In this document: positions 16,645 through 23,855 of the stretch, in pieces
Layout of the letters: each line of letters starts with the position of its first letter
How positions within the stretch are numbered: the first letter of the stretch is position 1
Notes under the pieces: generated by a model
Told to the model about the DNA's origin: nothing
What the model saw: the letters and a program-made list of their open reading frames with translations, nothing else
Database searches by the model: none
Assembly (NCBI RefSeq): GCF_008801405.1
Contig: NZ_VZPV01000001.1
Location: 1,054,001 to 1,118,000, forward strand
Reading direction: 5' to 3'
Length of the DNA stretch: 64,000 nucleotides
Source: Ralstonia insidiosa
GTDB lineage: Bacteria; Pseudomonadota; Gammaproteobacteria; Burkholderiales; Burkholderiaceae
Position numbers and translations under genes: made by a program

Positions 16645-18234
16645 TTATCGACGGGGCAGGCCGATCGTCCGGCCGTACACGACGTCGCGCAGCACGCCGT
16701 CAAACACTTGGCTGTTCGCCGCGAGCTTGTAGGTCAAATCACCGTAGACCTGCAGGCCAACCCACTTGTCGACGTTGCCCTGCGTTTCCAGCGTGAGGTT
16801 GCCGGTCTGGGCGCGCCCCTGCAGGGTGATGCCCTTAGCGCCTTGCAGGTAGGTGTCCCCGTAGGTCGACAGGCGCCCCACCGTCAGGTGACCACCCATC
16901 GCATTGAGATGGACCGCGTTGCCGTAGATCTGGCCGGTCAGGGTCACGTTCTCGAGGGCATCGATCGTGATGTTGCCCCGGGCGTCCAGCAGCGGGTTGT
17001 TGTTCCACCCATCGGCCATCGAGACGTTCCTGCCGAAGATGTTGACGTCACCAAACGTCGTGACAGGATTGTCAAAGACGACTGAGTCACTGGCCGCAGA
17101 CAGGTTGCCAACGACGAAGACATTGCCAAGCCGCATCTCGCCCTTCTCAGACATGGCGAGGATGTTGGAGGCCTGGGTGCTGGCAATGGAGCCGCCGTTG
17201 CGTGCCGTGAGGTAGACATTGCCCATGACACGGTTCGAGTAGTTCCGCCCGTTCTGCATGAGGTCGACCGTGTTGCCTATCGTAGTCAGATCGCCAGACA
17301 CCCACAGGTTGGAGAGCTTCACGTCGCCTTGGGCGACCGCAGTCATGTTTCCGTCGGCAGACATGGAGCCGAAGGAGATGCTGGAGATATCGCCGTCACC
17401 GAAACTCGCCAACGTGACGTTGCCGCGGGTGGGGGCGCACGTAACGCACGCTTGGTCGAAGCGCGTCAGCTTCCTGGCCTCGATCGTGCCCGCATTGTTG
17501 ATCACGGAGCGGGTCAGAGAGTCGCGTGCCCAGGCAGTGAGCATGATGTCGCCGTCACGGGTTCTGATGAGGCCGCGGTTGGAAACCAGGGCTTCCAGGC
17601 CGGCTTTGTCCACACCGACCTGCAGGCCGGAGTCTGCGAACGTCAGGGAGATGTCGCCCCCGCTGGCAAGCGTCACATCGCCGTTCAAGGAGTAGAGCGT
17701 GCCTCCATTGGTGACGTTCTTCGCACCGACCAAGGCGATCGACTCGTTGGCCAAGACGAAGCCGTCGTTGGTCACGTCGCCTTGCCCGCCGCCAGTGAAA
17801 CGCAGGCGGTCGGCCTTGAAATCTGCGTCGCTGATGTTCAGCGACGAGGCCACCAAGCTCCCGACGCTCACGTTCGCGCCCCGGCCGATCAGCACGCCGT
17901 TCGGGTTCACGATGAACACGCGCCCGTTGGCATTGAGTGAGCCGAGAATGGTCGTGGGGTCGACGGAGTTGATGCGGTTCAGAACGGCCGAGGTGGCGCT
18001 CTTCTGGTTGAAGTTCAGCGTGTCGTTGGCGCCGACGTTCATCTGGTCCCAGTTGACGATCATCTTGTTGCTCGTCTGGGTGACCGTGGTGGTATTGCCG
18101 TTGCGGCTTATGCTGCCGGTGCCGTCGACAATGGTGCCGTTGCCGACCGCATGCGCGGCTTGAGTGCCTGCCAGCAGCAGGGCGGCCAGGGCGATGGAGC
18201 GAATGTTTGTGGACGTATGCTTCATGTCGTTCAT
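16645..18234 (-). CDS. Two-partner secretion exoprotein (TpsA), filamentous-haemagglutinin N-terminal type
   Basis: Secreted protein of 529 residues. A signal peptide (IALAALLLAGTQAAHA) leads into the haemagglutination-activity/TPS domain: VDGTGSISRNGNTTTV, NWDQMNVGANDTLNFNQ, the hallmark VFIVNPNGVLIGRGANVSVGSL and further beta-helix repeats rich in Asn, Gly, Thr and Val. It is short for the class, with no large repeat region, haemolysin motif or toxin tip visible. Two Cys (ACVTCAPTRG) are in the middle. The start at 18234 (MNDMKH) is uncertain; 18225 is the alternative. Base composition looks less GC-rich than the flanking genes, suggesting an accessory origin. Its transporter gene lies immediately downstream but is frameshifted. 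Confidence 0.87.
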   Translation of the reverse strand: MNDMKHTSTNIRSIALAALLLAGTQAAHAVGNGTIVDGTGSISRNGNTTTVTQTSNKMIVNWDQMNVGANDTLNFNQKSATSAVLNRINSVDPTTILGSLNANGRVFIVNPNGVLIGRGANVSVGSLVASSLNISDADFKADRLRFTGGGQGDVTNDGFVLANESIALVGAKNVTNGGTLYSLNGDVTLASGGDISLTFADSGLQVGVDKAGLEALVSNRGLIRTRDGDIMLTAWARDSLTRSVINNAGTIEARKLTRFDQACVTCAPTRGNVTLASFGDGDISSISFGSMSADGNMTAVAQGDVKLSNLWVSGDLTTIGNTVDLMQNGRNYSNRVMGNVYLTARNGGSIASTQASNILAMSEKGEMRLGNVFVVGNLSAASDSVVFDNPVTTFGDVNIFGRNVSMADGWNNNPLLDARGNITIDALENVTLTGQIYGNAVHLNAMGGHLTVGRLSTYGDTYLQGAKGITLQGRAQTGNLTLETQGNVDKWVGLQVYGDLTYKLAANSQVFDGVLRDVVYGRTIGLPRR

Positions 18235-18478
18235 CCGAGTAGTTGGGATGAACGACGATACGAAGAATGCTTCATCGCTAGAATCAGACAGGGCCCAATA
18301 CAGTCTCCGTAGAGACACGGATGACGGCACGGTGTCTGATCGGCTAGTGTCCCGTTCCGCTGCAGTTCATTAATCTGTTAAGGCTCCCGGCCAGGGTTGA
18401 ATTGCGATAGTGGTCCAGGGTTGAAGCACCCGCCGTCGCCACGCGTGTTCTGGGGCATGGCTTGATGCGGCGGGAGGC

Positions 18479-19075
18479 TTAGCCCTGTGCCTCGACCTGC
18501 TGGCGCAGCCGCTGGATGTCGACACGCTGCAGATAGCGCGTGATGTTCTGCCAGATCGAGTGGAAGCCGTATCCGCCGTGCTGCAGCTCATCCAGCGCCT
18601 GTTCCTTGGTCCAGCCCTGGTACACCACGCGATACAGCGCCGACACCAGCCCCGTGCGATCCGCACCATGCTGGCAATGGATCAGCACCGGGCCATCGCG
18701 CTCGACCTCGTGCAGGGCCTTGAGCGCAGCCACCATGTCTTCGTCGCGGATGTTCCACGTGTTGATCGGAATGCGCTGCATGGTGATGCCGCTGCCCGCC
18801 AGGATCTCGCTGTCCGAATGGAAGGCGCGGAAGCTGATGACCTTCTTGATACCGAGTTTGTGCAACTGGGGGAGGTCGCTCTTCGAAAGCTGCGCGCTGC
18901 GATAGAGTGACGGCGTAATGCGGTGCAGGTTGTTGACCGGCGCGTCCGTTACGCTTTGCGCCCACTGGAGTGGGCGGTTGGCTGACGATGGGGCGGGTGG
19001 CGTCGTGTCTGCGCAGGCCGATTGGAGTTGGCCGATCAACAGCAGTGCGGCAGTGGCAAGGGCGAGAATTCGCAT
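18479..19075 (-). CDS. Exported Cys-dependent (tyrosine / dual-specificity-like) phosphatase
   Basis: Protein of 198 residues with an N-terminal signal peptide (LALATAALLLIGQLQSACA) and the active-site loop C134-QHGAD-R140 (HCQHGADRTG), the CX5R signature of PTP/DSP phosphatases; a general-acid Asp is probably D111 or D113 (NIRDED). It probably acts in the periplasm. A lipobox-like QSAC is imperfect. It follows the membrane protein gene after about 10 bp and is the last member of a three-gene set headed by a GT28 glycosyltransferase, so the substrate may be a phosphorylated lipid or glycan rather than a protein (inference). An in-frame TTG 9 bp upstream of the chosen ATG is an alternative start. 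Confidence 0.85.
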   Translation of the reverse strand: MRILALATAALLLIGQLQSACADTTPPAPSSANRPLQWAQSVTDAPVNNLHRITPSLYRSAQLSKSDLPQLHKLGIKKVISFRAFHSDSEILAGSGITMQRIPINTWNIRDEDMVAALKALHEVERDGPVLIHCQHGADRTGLVSALYRVVYQGWTKEQALDELQHGGYGFHSIWQNITRYLQRVDIQRLRQQVEAQG

Positions 19076-19085
19076 GATGGGCAAG

Positions 19086-19577
19086 TCAGCGCACGACGGT
19101 GCGCGCGCGGGAGAGGAAGAACAGCACGACCGCCGCGGCGCTCATGGTCCAGTAGTCGGTCGGGGCAAAGGCCGTCCAGTGGATGTGCCAGGGCACATTG
19201 GCAGGCGTGAACTTCGCGATGCCGTAGGCGGGGTTCAGCACGAACCAGAGGAAGTCCTCCACCAGCCAGAAGACCATGATGCAGGCGATGATGCGCGCCT
19301 CGATGCGCCACGACCACTGGCCGTTGAAGACCACCGGCAGGTGGAAGAACAGCGCCACGAACGGGAACACCCACGCGTGGTAGCCCGTCATCGGGCGGCC
19401 GCCCCAGAAGAGGTCGAGCAGCCAGTGCTTTTCGATGCGCCAGGTGGGCAGGTTGGCTGCCCAGCCGGCGCTGCCCTCGATCTGGATTTCGACGTTGGCA
19501 AAGAAGAAACCGAGCAGCACCACCCAGGCCACCAGCGCCAGCGTGCGGCGTCGTGGAATGAAATCGGTGGCGTTCAT
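19086..19577 (-). CDS. Uncharacterised small inner-membrane protein
   Basis: I do not recognise this family. The 163-residue protein has about four hydrophobic segments (near 13-28, 65-85, 95-118 and 140-156) and polar, potentially catalytic residues at membrane boundaries: WGGRPMTGYHAW, the VEDF acidic pair and PWHIHW. Its ATG overlaps the stop of the upstream glycosyltransferase gene as ATGA (19574-19577) and the phosphatase gene begins about 10 bp after its stop. The arrangement suggests one lipid- or glycan-modifying pathway, but no function can be assigned from sequence. Confidence 0.75.
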   Translation of the reverse strand: MNATDFIPRRRTLALVAWVVLLGFFFANVEIQIEGSAGWAANLPTWRIEKHWLLDLFWGGRPMTGYHAWVFPFVALFFHLPVVFNGQWSWRIEARIIACIMVFWLVEDFLWFVLNPAYGIAKFTPANVPWHIHWTAFAPTDYWTMSAAAVVLFFLSRARTVVR

Positions 19578-20713
19578 GCGGCGTGGGCTTGTGCGCTGAG
19601 ACCCAGCACGCGATCGAGCACGAACTGCGCCGCGTTCGGGCGGCCCAGGGGCGCAATCTTGTGCCGCATCGCCGTCAGTCGATCCGGCTCCTTCAGTAAC
19701 GCATGGATGCGGAATTCGAGCGCGGCATCGTCGATGGCCTTGAGTGCGACGCCTTGCTCCAGCAGGAAGTCGGCATTGCGCTCTTCCTGGCCGGGGATGG
19801 GCGAGTTGACGATCATCGGCAACTGCATGGCCAGGCATTCGGAGGTGGTCAGGCCGCCCGGCTTGGTGATGACCAGGTCGGCGCAGGCCATCAGGCGCTC
19901 CACCTGGTGCGTGAAGCCTTGCGGGAAGAGGCGCCCTGGATGCCGCTGCGCAACGCGCTGCAGCGCTTCCAGCATCGTCTGGTTCTTGCCCGCCAGCGCA
20001 ATGAGCTGGAAGTCGCCGTCCATTGCCAGCAGCCGTTCGGCCAAGGTGTCGAGGCCACCCAGGCCAGCACCGCCCGACATCATCAGGAAGGTCTTGCGCT
20101 TCGGGTCGATGCCGAACTCCGCTGCACAGGCCGCGCGGTCGAGTGGCTTGCTGAACGCCGGCATCACGGGAATGCCGCTCACGTGCACGGCATCGGCTGC
20201 CAGCCCGCGCTCGCGCATGCGCCACGCAATCTCTTCATTGGCCGCGAAGTAACCACGCATGTTCGGCACGATCCACATGCTGTGCAGGTCGAAGTCCGTC
20301 ACCTGCACCCAGACCGGCACGTCCAGGCGTTCTTTGCGCAGCTCGCGTGAGAGCAGCTCCGCCGGCAGGAAGTGCGTGCAGATGATGGCGTCGGGGCGCT
20401 GCCGCTTGATCTCGGCCAGCAGCGGGCGGCTGTTCAGCCGTTCGACCGCGCGGCGGATCTTCTGGGAGAACGCGCTGGGTGCTGTCTCATCGGTCTTCTG
20501 GTACAGATAGCCCCACAGCGCCGGCTGGTTGCTGACCAGCTTGATGTAGAAGTCGGTGTAGAGCTTGCGAAAGCCGGCCGAAACAAAGTCCATCACATCG
20601 AGGTGCGTGGCGTCGATGCCCGCGGGGTGCACATCGGCGAAGGCGCGAATGGCTTCAGCGGCGCGCATGTGGCCGGCGCCGGCACTGACACTCAGGAGCA
20701 GAATCTTCTTCAT
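19574..20713 (-). CDS. MurG/MGDG-synthase-like (GT28) glycosyltransferase
   Basis: Membrane-associated glycosyltransferase of 379 residues related to diacylglycerol glucosyl/galactosyl-transferases (UgtP, MGD synthase). The N-terminus begins KKILLLSVSAGAGHMRAAEA, the acceptor-side signature, and the C-terminal half has the nucleotide-sugar site around GGLDTL...FTHQVERLMACADLVITKPGG. These enzymes transfer a sugar from UDP-glucose or UDP-galactose to a lipid at the inner face of the membrane. The start MKKILLL at 20713 sits at the beginning of homology. It heads a coupled trio with the unknown membrane protein and the exported phosphatase. The acceptor lipid is not determined. Confidence 0.85.
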   Translation of the reverse strand: MKKILLLSVSAGAGHMRAAEAIRAFADVHPAGIDATHLDVMDFVSAGFRKLYTDFYIKLVSNQPALWGYLYQKTDETAPSAFSQKIRRAVERLNSRPLLAEIKRQRPDAIICTHFLPAELLSRELRKERLDVPVWVQVTDFDLHSMWIVPNMRGYFAANEEIAWRMRERGLAADAVHVSGIPVMPAFSKPLDRAACAAEFGIDPKRKTFLMMSGGAGLGGLDTLAERLLAMDGDFQLIALAGKNQTMLEALQRVAQRHPGRLFPQGFTHQVERLMACADLVITKPGGLTTSECLAMQLPMIVNSPIPGQEERNADFLLEQGVALKAIDDAALEFRIHALLKEPDRLTAMRHKIAPLGRPNAAQFVLDRVLGLSAQAHAA

Positions 20714-20818
20714 GGTTGGCGTAGGAGTTCCGGCGTCATCGGGTTGCCGGGTGGCGTATTCTCCACCAACCGTGCCGCCTGTGGAATGCACCATCCGGTC
20801 AGGCAGCGGGCACGCACG

Positions 20819-21565
20819 TCAGCGCGGCGCGATGGGCGGCAGGTCGATCGAGGTGCCGTCCGTGCAGCCCAGGAATTGCCACTGGCTTGGCTTGAACCGT
20901 GCGTCGGGTCCGTCGGGTTCCGGTTTGCCGAATTCGGCATTGATGTCGTACTCGATCGAGGGCGCATTGAAGTGGGCCACCTGCCCGCGCTTGCAGGTAA
21001 CAGACTCGGGTTGGCCCTCGTGGGTCAGCTTGCCTTTCGTGTCGTAGTCGAACCGCGGGCCGATGGCCTGGTCCTTGGCCAGCACGAGCGCCATGTCCAG
21101 CGTCGACACGTCCATCGATTCGACATCGACCCCAGCCACCCGGACCGGATGGGGAAAGCGAACGGTGCGCAGGCCGCGCAGCGACAGGGGCATGTCTTTC
21201 TTGCCGTTGTCGAACACGTCGTAGCGGTGGATCCGGCTGCCGGCAGGGATCACCAGCTCGCCGTACTGGAAGTCTCGATCGAGGGTGAAGTCTTCCCGCG
21301 CAGCCTTGTTGACTTGTTCTTCGTTGATCTCGCGATCAATGCGGGCGGATACATAGAACAGGTACCCGCTCCACAGATCCGCCACGGCAAGGAAGATCGC
21401 TAGCGCCCACATCCATCTTCGCGCTTTCCGAGAAAGCGGAGGCCGCTTCTTGTACGCCCTTGCCATGACGATACCGACCATCGGGATCGTCCCCAGTACA
21501 CCTACGAGCGGCGCGATGAAGAGCACCACGAAGGCCAGCAGGGAGAGGACGGGCGCAAAGATCAT
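20819..21565 (-). CDS. Uncharacterised membrane-anchored protein
   Basis: Not recognised. The protein has 248 residues. Two hydrophobic segments near 5-35 and 50-72 are separated by a basic stretch (ARAYKKRPPLSRKARR). A soluble region of about 170 residues follows, probably periplasmic, with strand-like patterns such as YGELVIPAGSRIHRYDVFDNGKKDMPLSLRG and two Cys, one in VTCKRG and one in LGCTDG. It lies 51 bp after the YgjP-like metallopeptidase gene and 105 bp before the glycosyltransferase gene on the same strand, so it could belong to either unit. Confidence 0.7.
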   Translation of the reverse strand: MIFAPVLSLLAFVVLFIAPLVGVLGTIPMVGIVMARAYKKRPPLSRKARRWMWALAIFLAVADLWSGYLFYVSARIDREINEEQVNKAAREDFTLDRDFQYGELVIPAGSRIHRYDVFDNGKKDMPLSLRGLRTVRFPHPVRVAGVDVESMDVSTLDMALVLAKDQAIGPRFDYDTKGKLTHEGQPESVTCKRGQVAHFNAPSIEYDINAEFGKPEPDGPDARFKPSQWQFLGCTDGTSIDLPPIAPR

Positions 21566-21616
21566 GGAGGGCGGCGCTGCGTGCCCGCGCCGTGCGTGGA
21601 GGGCGAGGGGGCGCCC

Positions 21617-22498
21617 TCAGAACGCCGGCAGATATTCCGGCGGATGCGAACGCAGTTGTTCGCGTGCTTCGCGGAATTCGGGGAAGATCGATTCCACCGT
21701 GTCCCAGAAGCGCGGGCTGTGGTTCATTTCCTTGAGGTGCGCAAGCTCGTGCGCGACCACGTAGTCGATCAGGCTCATCGGGAAATGCACGAGACGCCAG
21801 TTCAGACGAATCTTGCCGTCGGCCGTGCAGCTGCCCCAGCGCGTGGCGGCGGACGACAGCGCATACGCGCTATGCCGCACGCCCAGGCGCTCGGCATACA
21901 CATCGAGCCGCTCACCAAACAGCCGGCGCGCCTGCGTTTGCAGCCAGCCTTGTACACGGTCCTTGATCTGCTGTTCGGTGGCCGAGGGCGGCAAGCCCAG
22001 ATGCAGCATGCACGCATCGGCATCGAACATCAGCGCGCCGATGGGCGACTCCAGCTTCAGCGTGATCGACTTGCCTAGGAAGGGCAGCGACGCACCATCC
22101 TGCCACTCCATCGGCGGCAGCACGCGGCGTGCGGCGCTGGTGCGCCATTCCGCCAGCTTGGCGAAGATCCACTTCTGCTTTTCGGAGATGGCGTGTTCGA
22201 TCTCCCCCAGCGTGACCCAGCGCGGTGCTGTGATGGACAACCCACGGTCATCGATGACAAAGCCGATGGTGCGCCGCGACGAGCGCTTGAGGTTGTACAC
22301 CAGTGCACGCTCGCCCAGCGTCAGGCGGCGCTGGTTGGGGCCAAGCGGTACGGTGGTGGGATCGACTGCCGGTGGGGCGAGGAGGGTGGCGTCCGGTTGC
22401 GAGTGCGGGGGCGACGGGGCTTCAGGCGCGAGCAGTGGCAGCTCAAGCTGCACGCTGTCGGCGGTGGTGGGCGAAGTCGGTGGTCGCAGCAGTTTCAT
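21617..22498 (-). CDS. YgjP-like M48-family zinc metallopeptidase
   Basis: YgjP/DUF45-type protein of 293 residues. The zinc motif is H250-E251-x-x-H254 (VVAHELAHLKEMNH) with H260 six residues on, as in WSS1-related metallopeptidases. Upstream are the family features RWGSCTADGKIRLNWRLVHFP. The N-terminal 55 residues are a Pro/Ala-rich, probably disordered extension. The biological role of the bacterial family is largely unknown. The start codon overlaps the plsC stop as ATGA (22495-22498), placing it at the end of the glyQ-glyS-gmhB-plsC unit. Confidence 0.9.
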   Translation of the reverse strand: MKLLRPPTSPTTADSVQLELPLLAPEAPSPPHSQPDATLLAPPAVDPTTVPLGPNQRRLTLGERALVYNLKRSSRRTIGFVIDDRGLSITAPRWVTLGEIEHAISEKQKWIFAKLAEWRTSAARRVLPPMEWQDGASLPFLGKSITLKLESPIGALMFDADACMLHLGLPPSATEQQIKDRVQGWLQTQARRLFGERLDVYAERLGVRHSAYALSSAATRWGSCTADGKIRLNWRLVHFPMSLIDYVVAHELAHLKEMNHSPRFWDTVESIFPEFREAREQLRSHPPEYLPAF

Positions 22499-23247
22499 GC
22501 ACGCTCGCGGTAGCTGTCGGCGTCGATTCTACGCATTTCTGTTTCGATCCACGCTTCGACTTCGCGGTTGAGTTCGTCGCTGGTCTTGCCGGCGGTCGAG
22601 ATGGCCGGACCGACCGACAGCGTGATCAGACCCGGATGCTTCAAGAACGAATTGCGCGGCCACACGCGCCCGGAGTTGTGGGCGATGGGGATGACCCATG
22701 CGCCGGTATCGACGGCAAAGCGCGCACCGCCGCTCTTGTAACGCGGCTTCGGATCGCCCGAGCGGGTGCGTGTGCCTTCCGGAAACATGATGACCCACGC
22801 GCCGTCGGCCAGGCGTTCCTTGCCCTGGCGCGCCACCGAGGCGAACGCGTTGGCACCGTCCTTGCGGTTGATATGCACCATTTTCAGCAAGCCCAGCGTC
22901 CAGCCGAAGAACGGCACGAACAACAGCTCGCGCTTGAACACGAAGCACAACGGGCGCGGCATGGTCGCAACATACGCCATGGTCTCCCAGGCCGACTGAT
23001 GCTTGGAGAGCAGGACCACCTGCTTGTTGGTGGCGACCGCCTCTTCAATATGTTCCCAGCCCTCGTACTTCCAGCGGATGCCGACCAGGAAGCGCGCCGC
23101 CCAGATCACGGACTTGGTCCAACCCGTCACCATCCAGAAACGGCGATGTGGGTTCAGGATCGGAAACACGATGAAGCAGGCCACCGCATAAATCGGGGTC
23201 CAGACGACCAGGAAAATCAGGAGCAGCAGCGAACGGATGAAGGTCAT
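22495..23247 (-). CDS. plsC: 1-acyl-sn-glycerol-3-phosphate acyltransferase (PlsC-like)
   Basis: Inner-membrane acyltransferase of 250 residues that esterifies lysophosphatidic acid (or a related lysophospholipid) to make phosphatidic acid. One N-terminal membrane segment (FIRSLLLLIFLVVWTPIYAVACFIVF) precedes the catalytic domain. Motif I reads KHQSAWET, an HX4E rather than the usual HX4D, and motif III is FPEGTRTRSG. The substitution is conservative. It starts 10 bp after gmhB and couples to the downstream metallopeptidase gene. The start MTFIRSLL was chosen because an upstream in-frame extension to 23313 overlaps gmhB. Confidence 0.9.
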   Translation of the reverse strand: MTFIRSLLLLIFLVVWTPIYAVACFIVFPILNPHRRFWMVTGWTKSVIWAARFLVGIRWKYEGWEHIEEAVATNKQVVLLSKHQSAWETMAYVATMPRPLCFVFKRELLFVPFFGWTLGLLKMVHINRKDGANAFASVARQGKERLADGAWVIMFPEGTRTRSGDPKPRYKSGGARFAVDTGAWVIPIAHNSGRVWPRNSFLKHPGLITLSVGPAISTAGKTSDELNREVEAWIETEMRRIDADSYRERA

Positions 23248-23257
23248 GGATGGCAAT

Positions 23258-23836
23258 TCAAGGGGCACGCGAGGGCGTGCCCTGGGGAGCAGGCGACAGC
23301 AATGCACGCGCAAACGCGCGCAGGTCTGTGTGGATTTGGGTGCCAGGCGGCAGGTTGCCGGCGTCGCGCGTTTTGATGCCCTTGCCGGTCAGCACGAGAT
23401 GCGGCAAGGCGCCAACTTCCACGCCAGCCTGCAGGTCGCGCAGCGAATCGCCGACCACTGGCACGCCCGTCAGATCCCGGTCAAAGCGGCGCGCGATCTC
23501 GCGGAACATGCCGGCTTTGGGCTTGCGGCATTCGCAGGCGTCCGCGGCAGTGTGCGGGCAGAAGAAGACGGCGTCGACGCGGCCGCCAAATGCGGACAAC
23601 GCCTTGTACATCTTCTCGTGCATGGCGTTGAGCGCGGCCGCTTCAAACAGTCCGCGGCCAATGCCTGACTGGTTGGTCGCGACCACCACTTCGTAGCCTG
23701 CCTGGTTCAGCTCGGCAATCGCCTCCAGGCTGCCAGCGATGGGGATCCACTCGTCGGGCGACTTGATGAACTGGTCGCTGTCGAGGTTGATCACGCCATC
23801 ACGATCGAGGATCACCAGCTTGGGGACGTGAGGCAT
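23258..23836 (-). CDS. gmhB: D-glycero-beta-D-manno-heptose-1,7-bisphosphate 7-phosphatase
   Basis: HAD-superfamily phosphatase of 192 residues that removes the 7-phosphate in ADP-heptose synthesis for the LPS inner core. Motif I is LDRDGVIN with both catalytic Asp; motif II is ATNQSGIGRG; the zinc loop is CPHTAADACECRKPK with four ligands; VGDSLRDLQAG is motif IV. It starts 19 bp after the glyS stop and is followed by plsC after 10 bp, a grouping common in beta-proteobacteria. Confidence 0.95.
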   Translation of the reverse strand: MPHVPKLVILDRDGVINLDSDQFIKSPDEWIPIAGSLEAIAELNQAGYEVVVATNQSGIGRGLFEAAALNAMHEKMYKALSAFGGRVDAVFFCPHTAADACECRKPKAGMFREIARRFDRDLTGVPVVGDSLRDLQAGVEVGALPHLVLTGKGIKTRDAGNLPPGTQIHTDLRAFARALLSPAPQGTPSRAP

Positions 23837-23855
23837 ATCAGGCTCCGAACAATGC

